A stretch of DNA of 33,702 nt from Frankia sp. AgB32 (GCF_023243045.1 NZ_JALKFX010000097.1:1-33702), one strand, 5' to 3'. Positions 1-8,507 are shown, counted from the stretch's first letter. The notes: a model not told the origin generated them from the sequence alone. Made by a program: numbers and translations.

Positions 1-54
1 AAGGGCGCCACGTTGTCGCACCGCAACATCCTCAACCTCACTCTCGTGTCCCGG
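1..54 (+). other. Possible fragment of an AMP-forming ligase A3 motif
   Basis: Frame 1 from the first base reads KGATLSHRNILN. This closely resembles the segment that follows the phosphate-binding loop of AMP-dependent acyl-CoA synthetases (typically SGTTGxPKGAxLSHRNxxN). The similarity stops within a few residues and the frame runs into an Ala/Pro-coding, C-rich tract, then stops at 268-270. It could be a truncated ligase, a chimeric junction at the C tract, or chance. The window edge prevents a decision. Confidence 0.3.
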
Positions 55-1277
55 TTCCGCGCCGCGGCCGCCGCGGCCGCCGCCGCCCCCCCCCCCCGCC
101 GCCCCCCCCCCCGCCCCCCGTCCAGACCTCTGCACACCAGACCTCTGCACACCAGACCGACGCCGTCCCCGCGCCGGCCGCGTCAGCTCCGTCGGCCGAG
201 CTCCTGCGGGTCGAGGGGCTGGGGGTGTCGTTCGCCCGGCCCGGCGGCGGTCGGCGGGTTCGGGTCCTGACGGACGTGGGGCTCACCGTGTCGGCCGGGG
301 AGATCGTCGGGATCGTCGGCGAGACCGGCTCCGGCAAGACGACGCTGGCCCGGGCCGTCGCCGGTCTCAACGCCCCGGACCGCGGCCAGGTCCACCTCGA
401 CGGCCAGGACATCACCGGCCTGCGCGGGCGGGCGCGGCGACGACTGCGGCGCTCCGGCGCCATCCAGTTCGTCTTCCAGGACCCGCTGCGGTCCCTGGAC
501 CCGGCGCTCACCGTCGGGGCCAGCCTCCGGGAGGGCCTGGCGATCGCCGGCACGGGGACCCGCGCGCAGCGGGCGGAACGGGTGGCGGCCGCACTGCGCC
601 AGGTCGGCCTCGACCCGGCGGTGGCCGACCGGTACCCCGCGCAGATCTCCGGCGGCCAGCGCCAGCGGGCCTCCATCGCCCGTGCCGTCGTCTCCGACCC
701 CCGGCTGCTGCTCTGCGACGAGCCGGTCAGCGCGCTCGACGCGTCCAACCGCAACCACATCCTGCTGCTGCTCGACGAGCTGCGGCGCCGGCTGTCCGTC
801 GGCATCGTGGTGATCTCCCACGACCTCAGCACGCTGGCCGGGATCGCCGACCGGGTGGTCGTGCTCTACCGGGGGCGGGTGGTCGAGGACGGGCCGATCG
901 AGGAGGTCTTCGCCCGGCCGCGGCACCCGTACACCGCGCTGCTCCTCGCGTCCGCGCCGGACATCCACGGCCGGGATCGCCACGCCGCGGCCCGGTTGCG
1001 CCTGGCCGGCGACAGCGCGGCCACGGCCGCAGCCGTGGCGAGCCAGCCGGCCAGCTGCGGCTTCGCCCACCGGTGCCGCTTCGCCACCGACGCCTGCGTC
1101 GAGACCCCACCGCAGCGCGCTCTCACCGGCCGGGCAGCCGGCGCGTGGACCGTGGCCTGCCACCACGCCGAGACCTGGCCGGACGAGCTCGCCGCCACCA
1201 CCCCACAGGCCGCCGTCTCCCCACAGGCCGCCGTCTCCCGAAAGGCCGCCGTCTCCCGAAAGGACCCAGCAGCATGA
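3..1277 (+). CDS. Oligopeptide/dipeptide-type ABC transporter ATP-binding protein (5' end unresolved)
   Basis: This is the ATPase of a peptide-family (Dpp/Opp/GsiA-like) importer and would energise an inner-membrane permease encoded outside the window. Counting from the GTG at 225, it shows Walker A GETGSGKTT near residue 32, the ABC signature SGGQRQR, Walker B LLLCDEP, an H-loop ISHDLS, and the C-terminal oligopeptide-transporter region (RHPYTALLL, then CGFAHRCRF). The first beta strand (LLRVEGLGVSF) lies upstream of that GTG. The frame stays open to the window start with no ATG or GTG, so the true start is probably outside the window, perhaps as the second half of a double ATPase, or is obscured by an indel in the poly-C tract at 87-119. 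The C-terminus carries hexapeptide repeats. Its stop overlaps the next start as ATGA, so it is coupled to the monooxygenase. Confidence 0.85.
   Translation, partial: GRHVVAPQHPQPHSRVPVPRRGRRGRRRPPPPPPPPPPPVQTSAHQTSAHQTDAVPAPAASAPSAELLRVEGLGVSFARPGGGRRVRVLTDVGLTVSAGEIVGIVGETGSGKTTLARAVAGLNAPDRGQVHLDGQDITGLRGRARRRLRRSGAIQFVFQDPLRSLDPALTVGASLREGLAIAGTGTRAQRAERVAAALRQVGLDPAVADRYPAQISGGQRQRASIARAVVSDPRLLLCDEPVSALDASNRNHILLLLDELRRRLSVGIVVISHDLSTLAGIADRVVVLYRGRVVEDGPIEEVFARPRHPYTALLLASAPDIHGRDRHAAARLRLAGDSAATAAAVASQPASCGFAHRCRFATDACVETPPQRALTGRAAGAWTVACHHAETWPDELAATTPQAAVSPQAAVSRKAAVSRKDPAA
122..158 (+). repeat. 15-bp tandem repeat (about 2.5 copies)
   Basis: The unit CCAGACCTCTGCACA occurs at 122-136 and 137-151, followed by a partial copy at 152-158. 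It directly follows a C-rich low-complexity tract (87-119). In the ABC frame it encodes a repeated QTSAH linker upstream of the ATPase domain. Confidence 0.9.
1204..1263 (+). repeat. 18-bp tandem repeat at the 3' end of the ABC gene
   Basis: Three full 18-bp units (1204-1221, 1222-1239, 1240-1257) plus six bases. They encode a repeated Pro-Gln or Arg-Lys followed by AAVS just before the stop codon. The repeat ends about 10 bases before the ATG of the next gene, so its purine-rich end (GAAAGG, 1258-1263) also lies where that gene's ribosome binding site should be. Confidence 0.9.
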
Positions 1278-2347
1278 GCATCGAATTCATCGGGATCGCC
1301 CACACGGCCGCGGGCAGCGAGGCGCAGGGCTTCGCCGAGCGGGCCGTCGACTCCGACTACCTCGACCGGCTGATCCACACGCACGAGGACGCCGGGTTCG
1401 ACCGGGTGCTCGTCGCGCACAGCTCCGCGATGCCGGACGGCTTCGTCACCGCCGACCAGATCCTCTCCCGCACGACGACGCTGAAGGTGCTGCTGGCGCA
1501 CCGCCCCGGGTTCGTCGCGCCGACCATCGCCGCGCGCTCGTTCGCCACGCTCGACGCCTTCCACCCCGGCCGGATCGCCCTGCACGTGATCACTGGCGGG
1601 GACGACACGGATCAGGCCCGCGACGGCGACCTCACCGACAAGGTGACCCGCTACCGCCGCACCGACGAGTTCCTCGACGTGCTGCGCCGGGAGTGGGAGT
1701 CCGCGACGCCGTTCGACTACGACGGCGAGTTCTACCAGGTGCGCGCCGGCTGGTCGTCGGTGCGCCCGCCGGCGGGACGCATCCCGATCTACTTCGGCGG
1801 CGCGTCGACGGACGCGGTCCGGGTCGGCGCGAAACATGCCGACGTGTACGCCTTCTGGGGCGAGCCGCTGGCCGGGATCGCCGAGCGGATCGCGCAGGTC
1901 CGGGCGGCGGCGCCGACCGGGCGCGACCCGCGCTTCAGCGTGAGCCTGCGGCCCATCCCGGCCGAGACCGAGCAGGCCGCCTGGGACCGGGCCGCCGAGA
2001 TCCTCGAGCTCACCCGGGAGCGGGTCGGCGAGGTCAAGAAGGTGTTCGGCATCGACGGCGCCGCGCAGGTCGGCTCCCAGCGCCTGCTGAAGTACGCCGC
2101 CGAGGGCGACGTCCACGACAAGCGCCTGTGGACCGCGATCGCGAAGGCCACCGGTGCCGCGGGCAACTCGACCGCCCTGGTCGGCAGCTACGAGCAGGTC
2201 GCCGAGTCCCTCGTCGACTACGTGGGCGTCGGCGTGTCCACCCTGCTCATCCGCGGTTTCGACCCGGTCGCGGACGCCCGCGACTACGGAACGCTCATCC
2301 GGCTCGTCCGCGAGCAGACCGCCGAGCGGCAGCCGGTGTCCGTCTGA
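1274..2347 (+). CDS. LLM-class FMN-dependent monooxygenase (SsuD-like), copy 1
   Basis: This 357-residue protein belongs to the bacterial luciferase-like superfamily, closest in style to alkanesulfonate monooxygenase SsuD. Such enzymes use reduced flavin from a partner reductase and oxygen to cleave C-S or related bonds. Visible features are the TIM-barrel start EFIGIAH, HEDAGFDRVLVAHSS, VLLAHRPGFVAP, HVITGGDD, the IPIYFGGAS strand, and the C-terminal STLLIRGFDP typical of SsuD relatives. The ATG overlaps the ABC stop (ATGA), so transport and oxidation are probably co-expressed. No flavin reductase gene is visible. The substrate (sulfonate, sulfone or another organosulfur compound) cannot be read from sequence. 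Confidence 0.88.
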   Translation: MSIEFIGIAHTAAGSEAQGFAERAVDSDYLDRLIHTHEDAGFDRVLVAHSSAMPDGFVTADQILSRTTTLKVLLAHRPGFVAPTIAARSFATLDAFHPGRIALHVITGGDDTDQARDGDLTDKVTRYRRTDEFLDVLRREWESATPFDYDGEFYQVRAGWSSVRPPAGRIPIYFGGASTDAVRVGAKHADVYAFWGEPLAGIAERIAQVRAAAPTGRDPRFSVSLRPIPAETEQAAWDRAAEILELTRERVGEVKKVFGIDGAAQVGSQRLLKYAAEGDVHDKRLWTAIAKATGAAGNSTALVGSYEQVAESLVDYVGVGVSTLLIRGFDPVADARDYGTLIRLVREQTAERQPVSV

Positions 2348-2408
2348 GGTTCGCCCGGCTCTCGCCGCGGTTCCCGTCACGTTCCAGCGCCAGGGAAGGT
2401 TCGCGCAC

Positions 2409-3503
2409 ATGTCCCTTGAAGTTCTCGGCATGGTGGGCACCAAGGAGGCCTCGGAGACCCGGGGCTCCTACTTCGACGGGCCCGCCGTCGACACGCCCTA
2501 CCTGACCCGGTTCGCGAAGGCCCACGACGAGGCCGGGTTCGACCGGGTGCTCATCGGCTACGGCGCCACCCAGCCCGACGGTTTCGCCGTCGCCGGCCAC
2601 GTCCTCGCCCACGCCGAGCGGCTCGGCGTTCTCATCGCGCACCGGCCGGGGTTCTCGGTGCCGACGCTGGTCGCCCGCAAGCTCGCCACGCTCGACCAGC
2701 TCAGCGGCGGCGGCCGGGTCGCCATCCACCACATCTCCGGGGGCAGCGACGCCGACCAGCGCCGCGACGGCGACTTCGCCGACCACGACACCCGCTATGC
2801 CCGCACCGCCGAGTTCATGGCGGTGCTGCGCCGGGTCCTGACCTCCGACGCGCCGTTCGACCACGAGGGCCGGTTCTACCGGTTCGAGGGCGCGTTCAGC
2901 TCGGTCAAGCCCGCCACCCCCGCCGGCATCCCGCTGTTCTTCGGCGGGCAGTCGGACGCCGCCGTCGCGGTCGGCGCCGAGCACGCCGACACCTACATGC
3001 TGTTCGGCGAGCCGCTGGCACAGACCGCCGAGCGGATCGCGCTGCTGCGGGCCGAGGCGGCGAAGCACGGGCGGACCCTGCGGTTCAGCCTGTCGACCCG
3101 GCCGATCATCGCCGACACCGAGGAAGCCGCCTGGGACCGGGCCGAGGCCATCGCGGCCGAGACCCGCCGCCGCGTGGACGCGGCGGCGCAGGGCCGCGGC
3201 CTGTTCCCCGGGATGTCCGCGTCGGTGTCCTCCGCCCGGATGCAGGAGGTGGCGGCCCGCCAGCAGGTGTACGACGACCGGCTCTGGTTCGGCGTGACCG
3301 CGCTGACCGGTCCGGGTGGCAACTCCTCCGGGCATGTCGGCACCGCCCAGCAGGTGGCCGACGCGCTGCTGCGGTACCACGAGATCGGCGTCGACACGTT
3401 CCTCATCCGCGGCTTCGACCCCTACGACGACGTCGTGCACTGGGGCCGGGAGCTCATCCCCGCGCTGCGGGCGGGCGCGGACCGCGTCGCCCAGCCCGCG
3501 TAG
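2409..3503 (+). CDS. LLM-class FMN-dependent monooxygenase (SsuD-like), copy 2
   Basis: This 364-residue paralogue of the preceding gene shares the same landmarks in the same order: EAGFDRVLIGYGA, VLIAHRPGFSVPT, IHHISGGSDADQRRDGD, IPLFFGGQS and DTFLIRGFDP. It starts 61 bases after copy 1 ends, with AGGGAAGG at 2392-2399 as ribosome binding site, so the pair looks like one operon with the ABC ATPase. It differs from copy 1 by an insertion near residues 260-275 (AAQGRGLFPGMS). The two enzymes may act on different substrates or form a hetero-oligomer; neither can be told from sequence. Confidence 0.88.
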   Translation: MSLEVLGMVGTKEASETRGSYFDGPAVDTPYLTRFAKAHDEAGFDRVLIGYGATQPDGFAVAGHVLAHAERLGVLIAHRPGFSVPTLVARKLATLDQLSGGGRVAIHHISGGSDADQRRDGDFADHDTRYARTAEFMAVLRRVLTSDAPFDHEGRFYRFEGAFSSVKPATPAGIPLFFGGQSDAAVAVGAEHADTYMLFGEPLAQTAERIALLRAEAAKHGRTLRFSLSTRPIIADTEEAAWDRAEAIAAETRRRVDAAAQGRGLFPGMSASVSSARMQEVAARQQVYDDRLWFGVTALTGPGGNSSGHVGTAQQVADALLRYHEIGVDTFLIRGFDPYDDVVHWGRELIPALRAGADRVAQPA

Positions 3504-3529
3504 ACGGACCTGGTTGCGGCGTCGGAACA

Positions 3530-3563
3530 CCGAACCTCAGAACAGGCCGAACCTCAGAACAGG
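3530..3563 (+). repeat. 17-bp direct repeat spanning the DUF72 stop codon
   Basis: CCGAACCTCAGAACAGG occurs at 3530-3546 and again at 3547-3563. Read on the minus strand, each copy contains the final Phe codon and TGA of the DUF72 gene, so the end of that gene has been duplicated into the 50-base convergent gap. Confidence 0.9.
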
Positions 3564-4429
3564 GTGAGGGGCTCGGCCGGGATCGGCTCGGGCAACGCGG
3601 CGAGGCCGGGCACCAGGGCCCGGACCTCGCCGTGGAACCGGCGGGCGAGCTGCGGCGCGTCGGCGTTGTCCGGGGTGTGCACGAACAGGGTCGGTGACCG
3701 GCCCTCGCGCAGCCACGCGGCGGTGACGTCGACCCAGCGCCGCCAGCCCTCGACCGTCCGCTCGGCGTCGTCCCGGCCCAGGTAGCGCACGATCGGCCGG
3801 TCGGTCAGTGCGGTCGTGCGCAGCGGCATCCGCGGCTTCTTCGCCCAGGCGTCCCGTTCGGCGTCGCTCTCCGGCGGGCTACGGAAGAACGCGGTGGTGT
3901 CGAACGGGATCCACTCGGCGTCGACGGTCTCCAGCGCCTGCGCCAGGAGCCGCGCGGCCCACGGGTCGGTGAAGAACGCCGGGTGGCGGACCTCGACGGC
4001 GCAGCGCTGGGCCCGGGGCAGCCGGCGCAGGAAGCGAGCGAGCCCGCCGACGTCGGCCGGGGCGAACGAGCCCGGCAACTGGATCCACAGGGCACCGAGG
4101 CGCGGGCCGAGTGGCTCCGTCGCGCTGAGGAAGGCCCGCATCTCCACGTCGACGTCGGTCAGCCGCCGCTCGTGCGTGACGACCTTCGGCAGCTTGATCA
4201 CGAACCGGAAGTCCGGGTCGGTCTGGCCGGCCCATGACGCCACCGTCTCCCGGGCCGGGGTCGCGTAGAAGGTCGTGTTGCCCTCGACGGCGTTGCACCA
4301 GCCCGCGTAGCCGCGCAGCCGCTCGTGCGCGGGCAGCGCGGGCGCCACGAACCGCCCCTGCCAGGACTTGTGCGCCCACATCGCGCAGCCCACGTGCAAA
4401 GCGGGGGCCGCGGCGCCGGTGTCCGACAT
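3554..4429 (-). CDS. DUF72 (YecE-like) family protein
   Basis: This 291-residue protein has the DUF72 TIM-barrel signature: VGCAMWAHKSWQGRF at the N-terminus, YAGWCNAVEGNTTFYATP, FRFVIKLPKVVTHERRL, LGALWIQLPGSFAP, CAVEVRHPAFF, and FVHTPDNADAP near the end. The biochemical function of the family is unknown, so none is assigned. The ATG at 4429 matches the normal family start; the open frame upstream lies opposite the epoxide hydrolase. It begins 32 bases after that gene ends on the same strand, so the two probably form an operon. It is convergent with the second monooxygenase. Confidence 0.85.
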   Translation of the reverse strand: MSDTGAAAPALHVGCAMWAHKSWQGRFVAPALPAHERLRGYAGWCNAVEGNTTFYATPARETVASWAGQTDPDFRFVIKLPKVVTHERRLTDVDVEMRAFLSATEPLGPRLGALWIQLPGSFAPADVGGLARFLRRLPRAQRCAVEVRHPAFFTDPWAARLLAQALETVDAEWIPFDTTAFFRSPPESDAERDAWAKKPRMPLRTTALTDRPIVRYLGRDDAERTVEGWRRWVDVTAAWLREGRSPTLFVHTPDNADAPQLARRFHGEVRALVPGLAALPEPIPAEPLTLF

Positions 4430-4461
4430 GCCAGCCGAGTCTAGGGCGTCCGCCCGCGGCG

Positions 4462-5592
4462 TCAGCGGACGTGTCGGAAGAAGCCGCGGACCTCCTCGAC
4501 GAAGGCGGCGGGCTGCTCGAAGGCGGCGAAGTGCCCGCCGCGGGCGGGTTCGCCGAACCAGCGCAGGTCGGTGAAGCGGATCTCGGCCCAGCGCCGCGAC
4601 GCCCGGAACAGTTCCTGCGGGAACACCGAGACCCCGGACGGCACGGCGACCTCGCCGGTGTCGACGTCGCGGAAGCTCTCCCAGTACAGCCGGGCGGAGG
4701 ACGTCGCCGTGCCGGTGAACCAGTAGACCGAGATGTCGTCGAGCATCTGGTCGCGGGTCAGGGCCTTCTCCGGATGGCCGTCGCAGTCGGTCCATTCCCG
4801 GAACTTCTCCAGGATCCAGGCGCACTGCCCGGCGGGCGAGTCGGCGAGGCCGTAGCCGAGGGTCTGCGGACGGGTGGACTGCTGGGACGAGTAGCCCATG
4901 CCCGACGTCGCGTACTCGCCCGCGCGGGCCAGAGCGGACTGCTCACTGGCGGTGAGGTCGGTCATCGGCACCTGACCGAAGGGCACGATCGGCATGTTGA
5001 CGTGCAGGCCGACCACCCGGTCGGGCCGCTGCCGGCCGAGGCTCGTTGTCACCATCGCGCCCCAGTCACCGCCCTGCGCGCCATACCGGTCGTAGCCCAG
5101 CCGGCCCATCAGCTCATCCCAGGCGCGGGCGATCCGCGCCACCCCCCAGCCCGTCTCGGCCGGCGTGTCACTCCATCCATAGCCCGGCAGCGACGGGATG
5201 ACGACGTCGAACGCGTCCCGGGGGTCCGCCGGGTCCGTCAGTGCGTCGATCACCCCGAGGAACTCGACCACCGAACCCGGCCAGCCATGGGTCAGCACCA
5301 ACGGCAGCGCGGCCGGGTGCGGCGACCGGACATGGATGAAATGCACCCCGAGGCCGTCGAGGTTCGTCCGGAAGTGCGGCACCGCGTTCAGCCGGGCCTG
5401 CGCCGCCGCGAAGTCGTAGCCGTCCGACCAGTAGCCGCACAGCTCCCGCAGATACGCCAGCGGCACGCCCTGCGACCAGTCCGTCACCGGTGCCGGGCCT
5501 GCCCAGCGCGTCCGCCGCAGCCGCTCGCGCAGGTCCGCGATCGCCTGGTCGGAGTACGCGATGTGCAGCGGCTCGATGTCCGTTTCCGTCAT
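4462..5592 (-). CDS. Epoxide hydrolase (EHN-type alpha/beta hydrolase)
   Basis: This 376-residue protein should hydrolyse epoxides to vicinal diols through a covalent ester intermediate. It has an N-terminal EHN region (about 5-110), the oxyanion motif HGWPGS at 102-107, nucleophile Asp176 in GGDWGA, a probable acid Glu327 in FPQE, and catalytic His354 in GGHFAAFE, the arrangement of microsomal and juvenile-hormone type epoxide hydrolases. No signal peptide is visible, so it is probably cytoplasmic. The start at 5592 is preceded by a purine-rich site (AGGGTGGGACC). The first gene of a two-gene unit with the DUF72 protein. Confidence 0.9.
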   Translation of the reverse strand: MTETDIEPLHIAYSDQAIADLRERLRRTRWAGPAPVTDWSQGVPLAYLRELCGYWSDGYDFAAAQARLNAVPHFRTNLDGLGVHFIHVRSPHPAALPLVLTHGWPGSVVEFLGVIDALTDPADPRDAFDVVIPSLPGYGWSDTPAETGWGVARIARAWDELMGRLGYDRYGAQGGDWGAMVTTSLGRQRPDRVVGLHVNMPIVPFGQVPMTDLTASEQSALARAGEYATSGMGYSSQQSTRPQTLGYGLADSPAGQCAWILEKFREWTDCDGHPEKALTRDQMLDDISVYWFTGTATSSARLYWESFRDVDTGEVAVPSGVSVFPQELFRASRRWAEIRFTDLRWFGEPARGGHFAAFEQPAAFVEEVRGFFRHVR

Positions 5593-5695
5593 GGTCCCAC
5601 CCTGCCGCGACGGGCCTGGCCGCGTCGAGCGAAGCCCCGGGGCCGGCCGCGACAGCAATGGTGCCGCCCGGCCGAGCGCGGCACGCGCACGGGGC

Positions 5696-6586
5696 ATGCT
5701 GGAATCACCTGCGGGCGCCAACACACCGGGGCAGACGATCTCGTCGGCAACCCGTGAGCGGGTGAGCGAGGCGGCCACCCGGCTGGGCTACCGGCCGAAC
5801 GGGCCCGCCCGGGCGCTGGCCAGCGGGCGCAGCCGGATCATCCTGCTGGTGGTGCCCGACGCGCCGGTCGAGTACCGCTTCCACGACTTCATCACCGTGG
5901 CCTCGCCCCTGCTGGAGCGGGCCGGCTACTCGCTCGTGACCTACTCCCGCAGACCGGGGGCAGCGCCCGACCGCTGTGGGAGTCGCTGGTCCCCGACCTG
6001 CTCGTCAGTGCCACGCCGTTCGACCCGGCGGACCTCGCGTCCATGGCCGCCTGCGGAGTGGGCGCGATCTTCCCGGACCCGGACCGCGGGGACGCCTTCG
6101 TCTCCCTGGGTGAGCACTCCGCGCCGAAGCTCCAGGTGGAGCATCTCCACGAGCTCGCTCCCGGGACCATCCCGCCGGCTGCGCAGCGCCACCGGGCGGC
6201 GTGCGACCGGACGAGGTCCCTCGGCCTGGAGCCGCCGGAGCTGCGCCGCCTCGACTATCAGGGGCCCTCCACCGACGAGGGCGGTGCGCCGCTGGCACCG
6301 CGACGGGATCACCGCGGTCGTCGCCTTCAACGACGATGCCGCCGCCGACGTGGTGAGCGCCTCGGTGCGCGCGGGACTGCGGGTCCCCGCGGACCTGGCG
6401 GTCGTCGGCAACGACGACGCCCCGATCGCCCGCATGTTCATGCCGGCGCCGTCGACCGTGCGGCTCGACGTCGATGACCTCGGCCGCCGGTTCGCCGAGT
6501 TCGCCCTGTACCGGGTCGGCGACGGGCCGCGGCCGCGGTGGACAGGTGGCATCACCATGACGCTCGTCCGGCGCGCCAGCACCTGA
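5696..6586 (+). pseudogene. Decayed LacI-family regulator (frameshifts, HTH lost)
   Basis: LacI-family signatures are spread over two frames. Frame 2 gives ATRERVSEAATRLGYRPN, the end of the DNA-binding domain, then IILLVVPDAP up to about 5950. The similarity then moves to frame 1 (LWESLVPDLLVSATPFDPADLA and VGAIFPDP, to about 6280). It returns to frame 2 for RRWHRDGITAVVAFNDDAAADVV and the C-terminal VPADLAVVGNDDAPIA...TLVRRAS. The helix-turn-helix normally encoded first is not recognisable, and the middle of the sugar-binding domain is short, so an internal deletion is likely. Two frameshifts plus the missing HTH argue against a working repressor. Confidence 0.7.
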
Positions 6587-6704
6587 GCGGCCTCGGCCAA
6601 CCGGGTCCCGCGTCGGCGGACCTCGCAGCGGCGGACCTCGCAGCGGTGCGGAGGTGCCAAACCGCAGGTAAGAGGGAAGAAATCGGGGCGGGAGGCGATG
6701 GATC

Positions 6705-8507
6705 GTGCGGGTAATCGGGACGGGTGGGCCGTCCAGTCCCTCCCGTACGCCCCCGCGCGGCGGCCGGACCACCCCCGCGTCACGGGACCCCGTCAGCGAG
6801 TCCACCTTCCGGCGGCTGGTTGTGGTGATCACGGTGGCGTTCGCCGTGGCCATGGTGCTGCGCCAGACGCTGGCCGGTACGGCCGCGGAGATCGCCCGGA
6901 CGGTGCCCACGCTGCTCGGCAGCGCGACGGCGGTCGTGCTCGTCGTCGTCGGCCTCGCCCGCGCACCCGCCGGCGAACGGCTCTGGCGGGTGCTGATGGC
7001 ACCCGGCATGATCGGGACCTTCATCGGCGCGTTCGAGTGGAGCCTGCTCTACCTCGGCATCATCGGCGGCTACGCCACCCAGGGCCCGCGGCCGGCGGAC
7101 GCGGCGCACATCGTCTCCCTCACCCTCGCGCTGCTGGCGCTGGTGGCCTATCCCAGCGAGTCGGCCCGCGACTCCCGCGCACCACCCGCGGTGGGGGAAC
7201 TCGGCGCGCGGATCCGCAGCGACGCGGTGGTCCTCATCGACATCCTGCTGATCGTGGTGTCGATGATGCTGATCGCGTGGGTCGGGCTGCTGCACGAGTC
7301 GACCGCGCGGATCCACGGCCTGCGGCTCGTTCTCGCGGTCACCCACTCCCTCGGCGGGACGGCGACCGTCGTCGGCCTGATCCTGGTGCTGACCTTCCGC
7401 CGGCCGCGCAACGGCCGCGCCATGGCCCTGCTGACCGCCGGGATGGCTCTGATCACCGCGGCGGAGGCCGCGATCGTCCACGCGATCCAGAACGGGCCGA
7501 ACCCGGTCAACCAGGCGATCCTCACCGTCGGTGGGCTGACGATCGCTCCGTTGCTGGTCGGGCTCGCCATGATCGCACCACCGCAGCCGGGACGCCGCCG
7601 GGAACGCTCGGAACGCACCGAGACGCTGCTGCACTGGGCCCATCAGTGCCTGCCCTACCTGCCCTTCGGGGTGGCGGCCGTCCTGGTCGTGCCCCGGGCG
7701 GTGCGCGGCGAGGCCATCGGTGGCGTGACCCTGCAGCTCGCCGTCGCGCTCGCGATCCTCGTCACCGTCCGCCAGGTCGTCATGATCGGTCAGAACGCCC
7801 GGCTGCTCGTCCAAGTCCAGGCCTCCCAGCGGCGGTTACGCCACCAGGCGACCCACGACTCCCTCACCGGCCTGGCCAACCGCGCGTTGTTCACCGACGA
7901 GCTCGACGCCGCCTTCACCGCACACCAGACCAACGGCGCCGGTCTCGCCCTGCTCTACTGCGACGTCGACGCCTTCAAACGCGTCAACGACACCCACGGC
8001 CACGCCGTCGGCGACGAACTCCTGCGCGCCGTCGCCGGCCGCCTACGCGGCGCCGTCCGCCACCACGACCTCGTCGCCCGACTCGGCGGCGACGAGTTCG
8101 CCGTCCTCCTGCGCGAGGGCGACGACCTGACGACCATCAGCGACCTCACCGCCCGCCGCATCGTCGAGGTCATGCATCCCGTGTTCGACCTCGGCGGCCG
8201 GCGCCTGCACATCGGCCTGTCCGTCGGCGCCGCCGTCGCCCTCGCCGACAGAAGCGGCCCAACGATCGACACCAGCGAGGATCTCCTGCGCGAGGCCGAC
8301 CGCGTGATGTACACCGTCAAGGCACACGAACGACACTCCGGACGCCCACCAGCCCGCACGCGCCTGCCGAGCGCACCGCGCCCCGCCGGCAACCCTCAGG
8401 GCGAGCGTGACCGCGGCAGGCGCCCGGCATCCGGCCCGGGCGCGACATCCGTCGAGGGCGGGCTGGATTGCGGCTTCGGTCGCGCGACCTCGTCAAGCCC
8501 GCCCTAG
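6705..8507 (+). CDS. Membrane diguanylate cyclase (GGDEF)
   Basis: This 600-residue protein should make cyclic di-GMP from two GTP at the membrane. Residues of about 35-375 hold a series of hydrophobic segments (for example VVVITVAFAVAMVL, LIDILLIVVSMMLIAWVGLL) as a membrane sensor of unknown input. The GGDEF domain follows (about 383-545), starting HDSLTGLANRALF, with GGDEF at 461-465. The inhibitory I-site RHHD at 452-455 sits exactly five residues before GGDEF, predicting product inhibition. There is no EAL domain. The GTG at 6705 has a GGGAGG site about 10 bases upstream; no better in-frame start lies before the first membrane segment. The last 45 residues are low complexity. Confidence 0.9.
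   Translation: MRVIGTGGPSSPSRTPPRGGRTTPASRDPVSESTFRRLVVVITVAFAVAMVLRQTLAGTAAEIARTVPTLLGSATAVVLVVVGLARAPAGERLWRVLMAPGMIGTFIGAFEWSLLYLGIIGGYATQGPRPADAAHIVSLTLALLALVAYPSESARDSRAPPAVGELGARIRSDAVVLIDILLIVVSMMLIAWVGLLHESTARIHGLRLVLAVTHSLGGTATVVGLILVLTFRRPRNGRAMALLTAGMALITAAEAAIVHAIQNGPNPVNQAILTVGGLTIAPLLVGLAMIAPPQPGRRRERSERTETLLHWAHQCLPYLPFGVAAVLVVPRAVRGEAIGGVTLQLAVALAILVTVRQVVMIGQNARLLVQVQASQRRLRHQATHDSLTGLANRALFTDELDAAFTAHQTNGAGLALLYCDVDAFKRVNDTHGHAVGDELLRAVAGRLRGAVRHHDLVARLGGDEFAVLLREGDDLTTISDLTARRIVEVMHPVFDLGGRRLHIGLSVGAAVALADRSGPTIDTSEDLLREADRVMYTVKAHERHSGRPPARTRLPSAPRPAGNPQGERDRGRRPASGPGATSVEGGLDCGFGRATSSSPP

Noticed and set aside
38-1166. Long minus-strand open frames opposite the ABC gene
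   Set aside because: Their translations are Arg/Pro/Ala-rich shadows of the plus-strand ATPase, which has all the ABC motifs.
4430-4825. N-terminal extension of the DUF72 frame
   Set aside because: The extra 132 residues lie opposite or across the epoxide hydrolase gene and have no similarity to the family; the start at 4429 fits.
3816-5757. Plus-strand open frames opposite the DUF72 and epoxide hydrolase genes
   Set aside because: Low-complexity antisense translations with no motif; the minus-strand genes have complete catalytic signatures.
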